Assembly (NCBI GenBank): GCA_022072505.1
Contig: JAJVHU010000042.1
Coordinates: 62,001 to 126,000 of the forward strand
Source of the DNA: Phycisphaerae bacterium
GTDB lineage: Bacteria; Planctomycetota; Phycisphaerae; UBA1845
Reading direction: 5' to 3'
DNA: 64,000 bases
Part shown: positions 35,153 through 45,138 of the stretch, in pieces
Layout: each line of letters begins with the position of its first letter
Position numbering within the stretch: position 1 is the first letter of the stretch
The notes under the pieces: model-generated
Databases searched by the model: none
Told to the model about the DNA's origin: nothing
Seen by the model: only the letters and a program-made list of their open reading frames with translations
Position numbers and translations under genes: made by a program

Positions 35153-36549
35153 TCAGGATCGAGCGCTTCGACGAAATCTCACTCCTCGGGGCACGGGTGA
35201 TCGATCCGCTCGCGCGCCTTGACGTCATCGCCGACGTCGTCGTGCGGCACGGGGTCATCGACGCCGTAACTTGCGTGCATGCCGCGGATGAGCGCCGCCG
35301 GCCGGGGCAGGAAGGTTTGAATCTCGACGGCTCGGCGCTCGGTCCCGGAACTGACGCCCGATCCTCGCACCTTAAGATCGACGCCCGGGGCATGATCCTC
35401 TGCCCCGGTCTCGCCGACATCCACGTTCACCTCCGCGAACCGGGATTCGAGCACAAGGAGACGATCGGCACGGGCTGCCGCGCCGCCGCCGCCGGCGGGT
35501 TCACCTTCGTTGCTCCGATGCCGAATACGAAGCCCGCAGTGGACTCGGTCGAAGGCGTGCGCTACGCACTCGACCGCGCCGCGCAGGAGGACGCCTGCGA
35601 GGTCGGTCCGATCGCCGCCATCACCGTCGGGCGCGAGGGCCGCGTTCCTGCCGATTTCGCCTCGCTGCTGACCGCGGGCGCGGCGGCGTTCTCCGACGAC
35701 GGCGTCGGCGTCGAGGACGACGCGGTGATGGCGGACGCCTTCCGCCGGGCGCGCGACGTCGGCGCGGTCCTGATCCAGCATTGCGAGTATCGCGCGCTGT
35801 CCGCCGGCGGCGTGCTGCACCAGGGCGCCGTGGCGGCGCGTCACGGCTGGCCGGGGCTTGACCCGCGGTCCGAGGATGCAATGATCGAGCGGGATCTTCG
35901 CCTGTGCCGCGGCATCCGCGCCCGGTATCACGTGGCGCACCTCTCGACCGCAACCGGCGTGGAGCTGGTGCGCCGCGCGAAGGAGGACGGTCTGCCCGTC
36001 ACCGCGGAAGTGACGCCGCATCATCTGCTCCTGACCGATGAAGCCTGTGACGCCGGCGACACGAACGCAAAAATGCATCCGCCGCTGCGCACCGCCGCCG
36101 ACGTGGAGGCGTGCCGCCGCGGATTGCTCGACGGAACGATCGACTGCGTCGCCACGGATCATGCTCCGCACGCGGCGGAGGAGAAGGCCCGAGGCATGTT
36201 GCAGGCGCCGCCGGGTCTGATCGGACTTGAGACGGCGGTGCCGCTGGTCGCGCGGGCGATGATCGAGACGGGTCTGGCGGACTGGGCGGCGCTGGTCCGG
36301 TGGTTCACGGAAGGGCCGATGCGCGTCCTCGGTCGCCGCCTTCATGCCGTGGCGCCGCGGCAACCGGCGAACCTCACGCTTCTCGACCCCGCCGCGACGT
36401 GGAAAGTCGAGCCGACCGTCCTGCACTCCCGGAGCTTCAACACCCCTTTCCTGGGCTGGACGTTGACCGGGCGGACCGTGCTCACGATCGTCGGGCGACG
36501 CGCAGCGCGCCGAATTGAGGCGTCCGCGGAAGGACCGCGGGGGAAGTAG
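35149..36549 (+). CDS. pyrC: Dihydroorotase, class I
   Basis: 466 residues from the ATG at 35149. It catalyses the reversible cyclisation of N-carbamoyl-L-aspartate to dihydroorotate in pyrimidine synthesis. The metal-binding motif is D-I-H-V-H-L-R-E-P-G (about 89-98), followed by P-M-P-N-T-K-P (about 123), a metal His in Q-H-C-E-Y (about 209), H-V-A-H-L-S-T (about 262) and the catalytic Asp in A-T-D-H-A-P-H (about 338). A roughly 25-residue insertion (D-E-R-R-R-P-G-Q-E-G region) near residue 50 is unusual. Intact motifs argue for an active enzyme rather than an inactive PyrC paralogue. Confidence 0.92.
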   Translation: MIRIERFDEISLLGARVIDPLARLDVIADVVVRHGVIDAVTCVHAADERRRPGQEGLNLDGSALGPGTDARSSHLKIDARGMILCPGLADIHVHLREPGFEHKETIGTGCRAAAAGGFTFVAPMPNTKPAVDSVEGVRYALDRAAQEDACEVGPIAAITVGREGRVPADFASLLTAGAAAFSDDGVGVEDDAVMADAFRRARDVGAVLIQHCEYRALSAGGVLHQGAVAARHGWPGLDPRSEDAMIERDLRLCRGIRARYHVAHLSTATGVELVRRAKEDGLPVTAEVTPHHLLLTDEACDAGDTNAKMHPPLRTAADVEACRRGLLDGTIDCVATDHAPHAAEEKARGMLQAPPGLIGLETAVPLVARAMIETGLADWAALVRWFTEGPMRVLGRRLHAVAPRQPANLTLLDPAATWKVEPTVLHSRSFNTPFLGWTLTGRTVLTIVGRRAARRIEASAEGPRGK

Positions 36550-36647
36550 AGCTTTCCGACAGGAGTCATTACAATGCGCTCCGCGGAATCGCCGACCCTG
36601 GGGCGGAACCGGGCCGACGCCGCGGACACGCGGACAGGAGAGCATCG

Positions 36648-37187
36648 ATGGGACGGCCGCTGCTTTATGTGCTTCTTGTGATTCTTGCCGGCGTGGCGAT
36701 CTACGCCTTGACGCAGAAGAAACCCTCCGGCGACGTCAACGACAACGGCGCGGCTGTCGAGGAAGACGACGTCATCGAACCGGTCGATCCCGAAATCGAG
36801 AAGACGAAGAGCATCCTCGCCGTCCGCGACCTGCCCGGCGAGGAGCCTGCCGTCCCGCCCGTCCTGCATTGCGACCTCAGCTTCGAGCCTCTCCCCGACG
36901 GCAAGGTCCGCATGAGCTTCAACATCACCGAGGAGCATGACTACTACGTCGAGTCCTTCTCGATCAAGCTCTGGAAGAAGGGGTTTGAATCCAACCCGAT
37001 GTTCCTCTGGTACGACAAATACCTGAAGGCGAAGGACACGCTTGTGATCGCCGAGCAGTTGACGAAAGTCGAACTCGAAGCCCACGCCGGCGGCGAGCTG
37101 GGTACGCCGGACGACTGGGTCGTCGAAATCCGCGGGAATCGCGCTCGAGCGACGAACCCCGACCCGCTGCCTCCGCAATCCGACTGA
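36648..37187 (+). CDS. Membrane-anchored protein of unknown function
   Basis: 179 residues. One N-terminal transmembrane helix (about 4-22) is followed by an acidic linker (D-N-G-A-A-V-E-E-D-D) and an extracytoplasmic beta-rich domain (about 70-160; R-M-S-F-N-I-T-E-E-H-D-Y-Y-V-E). It ends D-P-L-P-P-Q-S-D. GGAGAG lies eight bases upstream of the ATG. No family recognised. Confidence 0.6.
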   Translation: MGRPLLYVLLVILAGVAIYALTQKKPSGDVNDNGAAVEEDDVIEPVDPEIEKTKSILAVRDLPGEEPAVPPVLHCDLSFEPLPDGKVRMSFNITEEHDYYVESFSIKLWKKGFESNPMFLWYDKYLKAKDTLVIAEQLTKVELEAHAGGELGTPDDWVVEIRGNRARATNPDPLPPQSD

Positions 37188-37234
37188 GCGTCCGCCAGGC
37201 GGGCCAGGGACGCGGCGTACGACCGCCGTCCGCT

Positions 37235-37888
37235 TTATGCCGCCGTTGCGCCGTCGTCGAAGCGCCAGTGCCGCGCGTACGCCGGCGGAAGATTGACGAG
37301 CACCGTCCGGCGCCGGAACTGGTACGCGGCGATGTTCGTCGACAGGAACTTCGAGACCTCCTTCGCGCGGCGGCGCTCCCGTCCGGTCATCAAGGCGCCG
37401 GACAGTTTCCGCAGCCCGATGTACTCGAAGTAACTGAAAACGCCGCCGGGGTGGAGGCTGAGGCGCAACGAGTCAAGAATCCGGCTGACCTGCTCGACCG
37501 TGAAGATCGTCAGCGGCAGCCCGGAGATGATGAAGTGATACTTGCGGTCGCCGACGACGTCCTGCACCGGGCCTTCCAGCAGGCGCACGCGACCCGCCGC
37601 CACCGGGCTGGAGAAAGCGGGCGTCGTCAGCACGTTGCGACGCAGCAGTTCCGTGAACGCCGGTGATATCTCGCAGATGTCGAGAGTGTCGCCGGGGCGG
37701 AGCACGCTCCCGATGTACTTCGTCACCGCCCCGGTTCCCGCGCCGACTTCGAGGATCGAGGCCGGCGGCTGCGAAGCCTGATACGGCTCACACAGCGCCC
37801 GGGCGAGCATGCGGCTGCTCGGGGCGATTGCGCCGACCGAGTGAGGATTTGCAATGAACTGCCTGACGAACCCGAGTGTGTGACCCAC
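37235..37888 (-). CDS. Phospholipid N-methyltransferase-like SAM methyltransferase
   Basis: 217 residues, class I methyltransferase fold. The SAM-binding loop is I-L-E-V-G-A-G-T-G-A-V-T (about 45-56), the acidic motif II is D-I-C-E-I-S-P (about 69-75), and the post-motif I-I-S-G-L-P-L (about 116) matches the S-G-L-P of PmtA and KsgA-related enzymes. The start, F-I-x-x-P-H-S-V-G-A-I-A-P-S-S, is characteristic of the PmtA-like group that methylates phosphatidylethanolamine. Substrate is inferred from this similarity only. Confidence 0.8.
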   Translation of the reverse strand: MGHTLGFVRQFIANPHSVGAIAPSSRMLARALCEPYQASQPPASILEVGAGTGAVTKYIGSVLRPGDTLDICEISPAFTELLRRNVLTTPAFSSPVAAGRVRLLEGPVQDVVGDRKYHFIISGLPLTIFTVEQVSRILDSLRLSLHPGGVFSYFEYIGLRKLSGALMTGRERRRAKEVSKFLSTNIAAYQFRRRTVLVNLPPAYARHWRFDDGATAA

Positions 37889-38124
37889 GTCGTCGGTCCT
37901 CCACGTGCGGCCCCGCCGGTCTCCTCCGCCGCTTCGCTCATTACATCAGCCCCGCCGCCGAACACAAGCGGCGCCGCGCCGTCGTCGAAGCGCCGCGTCG
38001 TGGCGGAACCGCCGCGCCGTCCTCTTGGGTTCGCGGCTGAAGCGCGCTTCGCTGCGGTCCGCCGCATATTCCTGTAAGATTCCGCCCTGTCCTGGAACCC
38101 GCCGGAAGCGGCGGCCTGAGCAGA

Positions 38125-38640
38125 ATGAGCGAAACCCCCGACATCTCCGTCGACCTGCGCCATGACGCGCCTGCCCCGGACGCGGACGAGCGCTTCATGC
38201 GCGCCGCGCTGGATCTGGCGCACCTGGCGTTCGAGGCTGACGAGGTTCCCGTCGGCGCGGTCATCGTCCGCGACGACCGCATCCTCGGTCGCGGACACAA
38301 CCAGCGTCAGACCCTCAAGGATCCCACCGCCCACGCCGAGATGATCGCGCTCACCGCGGCCGCAGAAGCCGTGGGAGACTGGAGGCTCGAGCGCTGCACC
38401 CTTTACGTCACACTGGAGCCGTGTCCGATGTGCGCGGGGGCGATCGTCCTCGCTCGCGTGCCGCGCCTGGTGTTCGGCACGGCGGATCCGAAGGCCGGCG
38501 CTTGCGGCTCGCTTTACTCGATCCCGACCGATCCGCGGCTGAATCACCGGGTCGAGACGGTCGGCGGCGTTCTGCGCGACGATTGCGCCGCGGTCTTACG
38601 CGCTTTTTTCAGCCGGCAACGTTTGCTGGGCAAGAAGTAA
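38125..38640 (+). CDS. tadA: tRNA-specific adenosine deaminase
   Basis: 171 residues. Converts A34 to inosine in the anticodon of tRNA-Arg(ACG). The zinc and catalytic motif is T-A-H-A-E-M at about 71-76 and the second zinc motif [10 protein letters not shown] at about 97-106; both are complete. P-V-G-A-V-I-V and G-x-N-x-x-x-T-x-x-D-P-T lead into them as usual. Slightly extended N-terminus. No clear operon partner. Confidence 0.95.
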   Translation: MSETPDISVDLRHDAPAPDADERFMRAALDLAHLAFEADEVPVGAVIVRDDRILGRGHNQRQTLKDPTAHAEMIALTAAAEAVGDWRLERCTLYVTLEPCPMCAGAIVLARVPRLVFGTADPKAGACGSLYSIPTDPRLNHRVETVGGVLRDDCAAVLRAFFSRQRLLGKK

Positions 38641-38830
38641 CCCTCTCCCCGGCGCAGGGCGACCTTCCGCCGCCGCGACATGCCTCATTTGTGCGCCCCT
38701 GTCGGGAGTTGTGTAACTTGGCCGCGACCGTACCCGCGAGGGAGCCCGCACGATAATATTCTCATGCGGGCGGTGAAGCATTCATCGTCATCCGGGTGGG
38801 TGAAGGGTCCTGAACGCTGGAGGTCTACGT

Positions 38831-40675
38831 ATGAATCGGTGGAGCAAGTCAAGATCCGCAAGGGGGTTCCTCGGCGTCTGCGTCGCAAGCGTCGTCATCA
38901 GCGGCGCGGCGCCGGACGCGCTCGCGCGGCAGTCCGTGATCGCGCATATCGACCTGTCGAAACCGGTGACCGAAGTCCCGCAGGAGATGCCTCCGCTTTT
39001 CGCGTCCGAGATGCCCTCGTCCTTCAAGGATCTTCTCGTGCGCATGCGTGACGCGCGGGAGGACAAGAATGTCGTCGCGGTCATCCTCAACGTCGAGAAC
39101 GCCGCCCTCGGGCTGGCGCAGATGGAGGAAGTCCGCAAGTCCGTCGAGAAGATCAAGGCCGCGGGCAAACCGGTGTACGTTCACGCCGACGGCGTCGCCA
39201 CCGGCGAATACGCCCTCGCAAGCTGCGCGTCCGACATCTCGATCACGCCGACGGGCGACGTCTGGCTCACCGGCCTTTACGGCGAGTCGCCGTACCTGCG
39301 CGGGATGCTGGACAAGATGGGGGTCGTCCCGGATTTCCTGCAATGCGGCGACTTCAAGAGCGCCGGCGAGATCTTCATGCGCACCGGACCGTCCGAATCC
39401 GCCGAGAAGATGGAGAACTGGCTCTTCGACAGCATCTACGACAGCCTGGTCGGCATGATCGCGCAAGGTCGCGGCAGCACGCCGGACAAGGTCAAGGCGC
39501 TCATCGACGGCGGCCCTTACACGGCGGAGGACGCCCTCAAGGCCGGCGTCATCGACGCCGTCGAACACCGCCAGGACTTCATCGCCCGTCTCAAGAGCCA
39601 GTACGGCGGGAGCGTCGAAATCCGCAGAAATTACGGGGAGAAGGACGGACTGGGCGACATCCCCGCCGATCCTTTCACCTTCCTGAGCAAGATCTTTCAG
39701 ATGATGCTCGAGGAACCGGAGGAGTCCGACAAACCGGTCGTCGCCATCGTCTACGTCGAAGGCGCGATCCAGCCCGGCGAGGCCGAGTACAGCCCCTTCG
39801 GCGGCTCCGACGGCGCTTACAGCACCACGATCCGCAAGGCCCTCGACAAGGTCGCCGACAATGCGTCGGTCAAGGCCGTCGTGCTCCGCGTGGATTCGCC
39901 CGGCGGATCGGCGCTGGCCAGCGAGATCATCCTTGACGCGGTCAAGCGCGTGCAGGCGAAGGGCAAGCCCGTCATCGTTTCGATGGGCAACGTCGCCGGC
40001 AGCGGCGGTTACTACGTCTCCTGCTCCGGCGACGCCATCTTCGCCGACGCCACCACCATCACCGCGTCGATCGGCGTCATCGGCGGCAAGCTCGCCACCA
40101 CCGGCGGCTGGAATAAGCTCGGCATCAACTGGCACGGCTACCAGCGCGGGAAGATGGCGGGGATGATGAGCAGCGCCTCGGTCTGGAACGACGACGAGCG
40201 CGCCCGCATGACGAAGTACATGCACGACATCTACGACATCTTCAAGGGACACGTCACGAAGTACCGCGGGTCCAAGCTGGCGAAACCGATCGACGAACTT
40301 GCCGGCGGACGCGTCTTCACCGGGGAGCAGGCGCTGAAGCTGGGGCTCGTGGACCAGATCGGCGGGATGGCCGACGCGGTTGCTTACGCCGCCGACAAGG
40401 CGAACCTCGAGGACTTCGACCTCCGCACCTACCCCGAGGCGCCGAACATGTTCAAGATGATGTTCGGCGGCGGCGACGACGAGGAATACGCGGAGTCCCG
40501 CGCCGGCGCCTCGCTTTTCGCCGCGGATTCCCCGCTGGTCCGCGAGGTGCATGCCTTGGCCCAGACCCTCGACCCGGTCCGGGCGGCGGCGCTGATCCGG
40601 GCGGTCAAGAAGCTCCAACTCATCCAAGCCGAGGGCGTGGTCACGATGATGCCGCAGGAGTGGGTGATCCGTTGA
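38831..40675 (+). CDS. sppA: Signal peptide peptidase SppA, tandem-domain (67 kDa) type
   Basis: 614 residues. A signal anchor or signal peptide (about 10-32) is followed by two SppA/ClpP-like domains. The catalytic Lys lies in the first domain (D-F-K-S-A-G-E, about residue 174) and the nucleophilic Ser in the second (G-N-V-A-G-S-G-G-Y-Y, about residue 391), the split dyad typical of long SppA. It degrades released signal peptides in the inner membrane. GGAGG is eight bases before the ATG, and a terminator follows at 40740. Confidence 0.94.
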   Translation: MNRWSKSRSARGFLGVCVASVVISGAAPDALARQSVIAHIDLSKPVTEVPQEMPPLFASEMPSSFKDLLVRMRDAREDKNVVAVILNVENAALGLAQMEEVRKSVEKIKAAGKPVYVHADGVATGEYALASCASDISITPTGDVWLTGLYGESPYLRGMLDKMGVVPDFLQCGDFKSAGEIFMRTGPSESAEKMENWLFDSIYDSLVGMIAQGRGSTPDKVKALIDGGPYTAEDALKAGVIDAVEHRQDFIARLKSQYGGSVEIRRNYGEKDGLGDIPADPFTFLSKIFQMMLEEPEESDKPVVAIVYVEGAIQPGEAEYSPFGGSDGAYSTTIRKALDKVADNASVKAVVLRVDSPGGSALASEIILDAVKRVQAKGKPVIVSMGNVAGSGGYYVSCSGDAIFADATTITASIGVIGGKLATTGGWNKLGINWHGYQRGKMAGMMSSASVWNDDERARMTKYMHDIYDIFKGHVTKYRGSKLAKPIDELAGGRVFTGEQALKLGLVDQIGGMADAVAYAADKANLEDFDLRTYPEAPNMFKMMFGGGDDEEYAESRAGASLFAADSPLVREVHALAQTLDPVRAAALIRAVKKLQLIQAEGVVTMMPQEWVIR

Positions 40676-40739
40676 GGAGTGAACGCCGGCAGTCCGACGT
40701 TCGTAAGTCAATATTTTAAGGAATGTTATGCGTAGACAG

Positions 40740-40774
40740 GGGCTGGACCGCCAGGTTCAGCCCTTTCCTTTTCC
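40740..40774 (+). terminator. Rho-independent terminator after sppA
   Basis: A 10-bp stem, GGGCTGGACC with GGTTCAGCCC (one G-T pair) around GCCA, is followed by TTTCCTTTTCC. Confidence 0.85.
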
Positions 40775-41477
40775 AGGGGCGGCCCACCCCCGTTATTCAC
40801 AAAAAGGCTGAATCTACCTTTTTAGGTCGCTTTGACCGGGAACCCCCCGGGACGGTGTATTCTGACCCCCGTTACATCAGGAATCTTGAGCGGGGGGTCG
40901 CAAGGGATTCTGAAAGCGGGAGTTGCGGAGTTCCGATCGGACGCCGCGACACGACGCCAAAGCGAGGGGGTCGTCCCGCTGAGCATCGACCGCGCCGCGC
41001 GTCATTCAGACGCTCGGCGCGGTTGTTTCTTTCTTCGACCCCTGAATCCGCCGCCGCCACGCTCGATGCCCGTCAAGGGCTTGCCCTGCCGCACGACGAC
41101 TCCGAGACCGCCGGCGATCGATCCGCGTCTCAACGCCTGTATCAGGTCAGCGGACCTGACGTGAAATCCACCAAGCCGGGTTCCGAGACGGAACTGGAAG
41201 ACGCCGGCAGACTCGCATTTCCGCCGGCCGCGAGCGGTCGCTTTCTCGTGTTGAATGTGCGTTCCTCGGAACCCTCGTGTCCTGGGGCGGCGGAACCCCC
41301 TCTTGCGCACAGCCGGCGCAAGCCCGTGCGATCTCCCCGCAGGCGACGTCCGGATGCTTCCGCGGGCGTTCGGCTTGGGTTAACGTTCCCCTGGCTGAGG
41401 CGATGCACACCCGGTCGGCGTCTCGACGGCGCAATGCGGAATCGCGTCTTCGGCCGGACACGAGGGAACATCACGAC
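40775..41477. other. 700-bp stretch without a supported gene
   Basis: Open frames here are Arg/Pro/Ser-rich and do not resemble proteins. TTGACC at 40832 and TATTCT at 40858 are 20 bp apart, too far for a confident promoter. The ATP-grasp gene must be transcribed from somewhere in this stretch. Confidence 0.4.
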
Positions 41478-43016
41478 ATGAGCGAGCGCAAATCCCCGAA
41501 GAAAAGCCGACAGACGACGCCCCGGACTCGCCGCCCCGCCGCGCGACGCTCCGCGCGGAAGCGCCGGATCCTTCACGGCCTCAGCGACGTTCGCCGGTTC
41601 TTCCATCGCAATGAGACGCCGATCTACTTCATCTCCGCCACGAACTTCAATCTCCTGGGCATCGATGAGTGGGTTCGCAACTTCCGCTACATCAACTACA
41701 TCGACTGTTTCGATCATCAGCACCCGGCGGTGTTCGTGCCGTCGGAGATGCCGCATCGCCCCTTCGCGGGCATCGAGGACATCAACAATTACCTGCTGGA
41801 GCACAAGGAGGTCATCGACTTCATCGACCGGCGCGGTCCTGGGGGCAAGGCGGTCTTCCTCTTCTTCGATGAACGCACGGAGGAGCTGTGCCAGGATCGC
41901 GGGCTCGAAATCTGCTTCCCTTCCGCGGCGCTGCGGCGGAAGGTGGACGACAAGGTCGAGGCGACCCGCATCGCGGAGCGCGCCGGCGTCCCCTGCGTGC
42001 CGAACGTGCTGGCGAAAGTGGACAGTTACGCGAAGCTCCGCAGGCTCTCGCGCCGGCTGGGCGAAGACCTGGTCGTGCAGACCTCGTTCGGCGACTCGGG
42101 GCACACGACGTTCTTCATCAGCACCGAGGCGGACTGGGAGCGCCACGCGGACGAAATCCTCCGCGAGCCGAAGGTCAAGATCATGAAGCGCATCCGCTGC
42201 CGCGGGTCGGCGCAGGAGGCCTGCGTCACGCGCCACGGAACGATCGTCGGACCGCTGATGACGGAGTTGATCGGTTTCAAGGAGCTGACGCCGTACCGCG
42301 GCGGCTGGTGCGGGAACGAAGTCTACGCGGACGCCTTCACCCGGCGCATCCGCAACCAGGCGCGCAAGTACACCTTCCAGTTCGGACAGGCGCTGCGTCG
42401 TCTCGGATACCGGGGGTACTTCGAGATCGACTACCTCACCGACCTCGACAGCGGCAAGCTCTATCTCGGCGAGGTCAACCCGCGCATCACCGGCGCCAGC
42501 AGCATGACCAACCTCGCCACGTTCGCCCACGCCGACGCGCCGTTGTTCCTCTTTCACCTTCTGGAGTGGTCCGGCGTCGATTTCGACATAGACGTTGCGG
42601 CGATCAATGACCGGTGGTCCGACCCCGCGAACATCGACAGTTGGGGCCAGCTCGTCATCAAGCACGTGCCCGACACGGTGGAGCTGATCACGTCCGCGCC
42701 GAAAAGCGGCGTCTGGCGCATGCGTCCCGACGGGCGGCTGGAGTACGTGCGGATGCAGACCCATCGCCGCACGGTCGAGGACGAGTCGCTCGCGTTCTTC
42801 CTGCGCATCGCCCGCGAGGGAGACTACCGCTATCACGGCAGCGACCTGGGCATCCTCGTCACGCCCGGACGCCTGATGACCGACGACTTCGACCTCAACG
42901 ACCGGGCGCGGATGTGGATCCGCGGCATCCTCGAGCAATACCGCGCCCGCCCGGCGGAATCCTTCGAGACGCCTTCGGAGCCCGCGGTCGAAGTCGGCAG
43001 CTTCAAGCTCATGTAA
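41478..43016 (+). CDS. ATP-grasp domain protein
   Basis: 512 residues from ATG 41478; earlier starts only add basic low-complexity sequence. After a basic N-terminus, the pre-ATP-grasp part (about 45-165) includes F-P-S-A-A-L-R-R-K-V-D-D-K (the x-x-D-K that precedes ATP-grasp domains, as in biotin carboxylase). The ATP-grasp fold follows, with V-V-Q-T-S-F-G-D-S-G-H-T-T (glycine-rich loop, about 200), and the metal residues in F-E-I-D-Y-L and L-G-E-V-N-P-R-I-T-G (about 316-340). It would ligate a carboxylate to an amine or thiol acceptor with ATP; the substrate is unknown. Confidence 0.82.
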   Translation: MSERKSPKKSRQTTPRTRRPAARRSARKRRILHGLSDVRRFFHRNETPIYFISATNFNLLGIDEWVRNFRYINYIDCFDHQHPAVFVPSEMPHRPFAGIEDINNYLLEHKEVIDFIDRRGPGGKAVFLFFDERTEELCQDRGLEICFPSAALRRKVDDKVEATRIAERAGVPCVPNVLAKVDSYAKLRRLSRRLGEDLVVQTSFGDSGHTTFFISTEADWERHADEILREPKVKIMKRIRCRGSAQEACVTRHGTIVGPLMTELIGFKELTPYRGGWCGNEVYADAFTRRIRNQARKYTFQFGQALRRLGYRGYFEIDYLTDLDSGKLYLGEVNPRITGASSMTNLATFAHADAPLFLFHLLEWSGVDFDIDVAAINDRWSDPANIDSWGQLVIKHVPDTVELITSAPKSGVWRMRPDGRLEYVRMQTHRRTVEDESLAFFLRIAREGDYRYHGSDLGILVTPGRLMTDDFDLNDRARMWIRGILEQYRARPAESFETPSEPAVEVGSFKLM

Positions 43017-43542
43017 GCGCGGCGCCGCCGCCCCGCCGCTTAAAAATGCGCGTGCATCAGCCGGTCGCCGGAGGAAAACCTCAAGGCGCCGACTCCAGCC
43101 GGGCAGCGCCTCGCTCAGCGGGATCGGGAAAGCAGCTTCAACCCAAACCGGACAACCCGGGCCAAGCCGGCCGCAATCAAGCCTCCCGCGTGGTTGACGG
43201 CTTGTTTTTCAGTATCATCAAGGCATGAAGGACTTCGACCTGCAATGCCGAGCGGGCGGCAGTGCTTTCACACGGAAGATTACAGATCGTCAGATCTGGT
43301 CTGATCGCTGATCTCGACGATCGCTTTCGCGTAGAAGCAGTTTCAATGCTGACCTGACCCCGAAGGGAAAGCCGAGCTTTGCACCACCTTCGACCGTGGC
43401 TGTCGGGATTGGAACTCTTCTTGCTGAACCGATTCCATAAGAGCGAAACGATGTTCCATGAACCACGCCAGCGCCTGTATCGCGAAGAACCGCACTTTCC
43501 CTAAAGACCATCGATCCCGCGCGCCCCGCGCACCGGCTCTGG
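43017..43542. other. Convergent spacer without a supported gene
   Basis: 525 bp between two converging genes. I see no gene, no RNA and no clear terminator; short frames are not protein-like. Confidence 0.4.
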
Positions 43543-45138
43543 TTACGTTTCCTTTTCCTCTTCAACCCATTTCCGGATTTCAGCGGCAAGCTTCACGATC
43601 GGCGCCCAAAACAGCGCCCCCGTCGAGCTGATAAACAGAATAATTCCCAGAAGCAGGAACGCCTTGAGCATCGCCGAATCGGCAAGCGGGTTGACCGTGG
43701 GTGCCACCGGGGGCGGTATCGGCGGCGCAACGCCGCCTGCCGGAGCATTGGCTGACCCCGGTATGAGGCGCTTGACGTAACCCACCAGGTGTGACTGCGT
43801 CATCACCATCGGCGCAATGAACCCCAGAAAAATCGCTAATGCGCCCTCTCCCGCTGCAAACATGGGCCACTTTCGCACATCCGCGCGCCCAAGCAACGCG
43901 CCGGTGTATGAAACGAGTGCGCCGAGTGGAGCCAGAACCGAGGCCACAACGCTGATCACCAGAAATCGCAGCGGGACGCCAACGGTCCACGCAACGAAAA
44001 TGAAAACCAGTGGGAACCACCACAACCGGCGTGCTGGACGCCGCATCGTCTCGAAGGATTTGTCGGTTTCCGGGGTTTCCGGTCGCGTCATCATCCACGC
44101 TCCCACCGCAACGGGGATAAACGCTGTGCCCAGAAGAATACAGGCCACCACAAGAGGAAGGTAACCTGGCGGGACTGGTTTGGGAGCAAAAAGGAGCAGG
44201 GAATAGATGGCCGCGATGATTAATGTACATGCAAGTCCGCCCCTCGCGGCCAGCCGCGCCCCACGCGCCACCCGCTTCAGCCAATCTGAGTCTGCGTTAC
44301 GTAACCGGTTCCCTTTGAGCGTCGTTTCCACCAGCGTGCCACATTCCGGACACCTCCCATCGCTCGCCAGGCCTCGCAGGTCGTAGTGGCACGACCGACA
44401 GACCGTTCCCGATGGGATGCCGGTATCCGCAGCCGCGGGCGAGGCATACCAATCGTGGATTTCTGACCAACCGGTCAGCAGGGTCGGCCCCTCCTCGTAG
44501 GCCAATGAATAAATCTGGGGCAGGCGAGAGGTGGTCTTATGCACCTCGCCGGCAAGAAACCGGGCGACATCGGTGAGTGATCGATCAAACGACGATGCCT
44601 GAAAACACTTGACGCCGCGCCACATCAGGTTTGGAGTCTGGCGCAGAGAGCGTTGCCACCGGGGCGGCCAGGCATCCCACGGTTTTCTCATCAGGATCAG
44701 GGCGTCAAAGCCGTCCCCGCTGGGTGCGCTGAAAACTCCGGGAATTGCGCTGCGCCACAGAATCAGTTCCTGAATCTCGGCCAAGGCGATAATCGTCCGC
44801 TCTCGACTTCCCCGACGGGTCCAGAGTGTTCCCTTCCTCAGTATGATCTCCGTTGGGTTGGCCCGACGCCGGATCTCAAACGGAAGGATCAGCAGGTATA
44901 GGGAACCCAGTCCGATCGGGAACATCGCCAGCGCTTTGGGTGCCCCGGCCTGCCAGGCGATGACGCCAATCGCTATCACGCCCAGAGTCAGGAAGACATT
45001 TCCGACCAGGAACCATTTCACCATCCGATCCTGCCAGGGCTGGGACGCGCCAAGCCTGATTTCCATCAATGCGGGCGGCGAAGACTCAACCTGGCTGCCT
45101 GTTTCGACGGCCAACTTTTCGTTGACATCAGAGTCCAT
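43543..45138 (-). CDS. Multi-pass membrane protein with internal zinc ribbon
   Basis: 531 residues. Two N-terminal membrane helices (about 38-58, 68-85) are followed by a cytoplasmic PH-like or GRAM-like stretch (about 95-200). A zinc ribbon C-R-S-C-H-Y-D-L-R-G-L ... C-P-E-C-G lies at about 248-270 and at least five further helices follow to the end. The last part ends V-E-E-E-K-E-T. Same ribbon class as the protein at 4470-5117 and typical of Planctomycetota. Function unknown. Confidence 0.65.
   Translation of the reverse strand: MDSDVNEKLAVETGSQVESSPPALMEIRLGASQPWQDRMVKWFLVGNVFLTLGVIAIGVIAWQAGAPKALAMFPIGLGSLYLLILPFEIRRRANPTEIILRKGTLWTRRGSRERTIIALAEIQELILWRSAIPGVFSAPSGDGFDALILMRKPWDAWPPRWQRSLRQTPNLMWRGVKCFQASSFDRSLTDVARFLAGEVHKTTSRLPQIYSLAYEEGPTLLTGWSEIHDWYASPAAADTGIPSGTVCRSCHYDLRGLASDGRCPECGTLVETTLKGNRLRNADSDWLKRVARGARLAARGGLACTLIIAAIYSLLLFAPKPVPPGYLPLVVACILLGTAFIPVAVGAWMMTRPETPETDKSFETMRRPARRLWWFPLVFIFVAWTVGVPLRFLVISVVASVLAPLGALVSYTGALLGRADVRKWPMFAAGEGALAIFLGFIAPMVMTQSHLVGYVKRLIPGSANAPAGGVAPPIPPPVAPTVNPLADSAMLKAFLLLGIILFISSTGALFWAPIVKLAAEIRKWVEEEKET

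Noticed and set aside
43194-43218. TTGACG and TATCAT as a promoter in the convergent spacer.
   Set aside because: Spacing is 13 bp and no gene follows on that strand.
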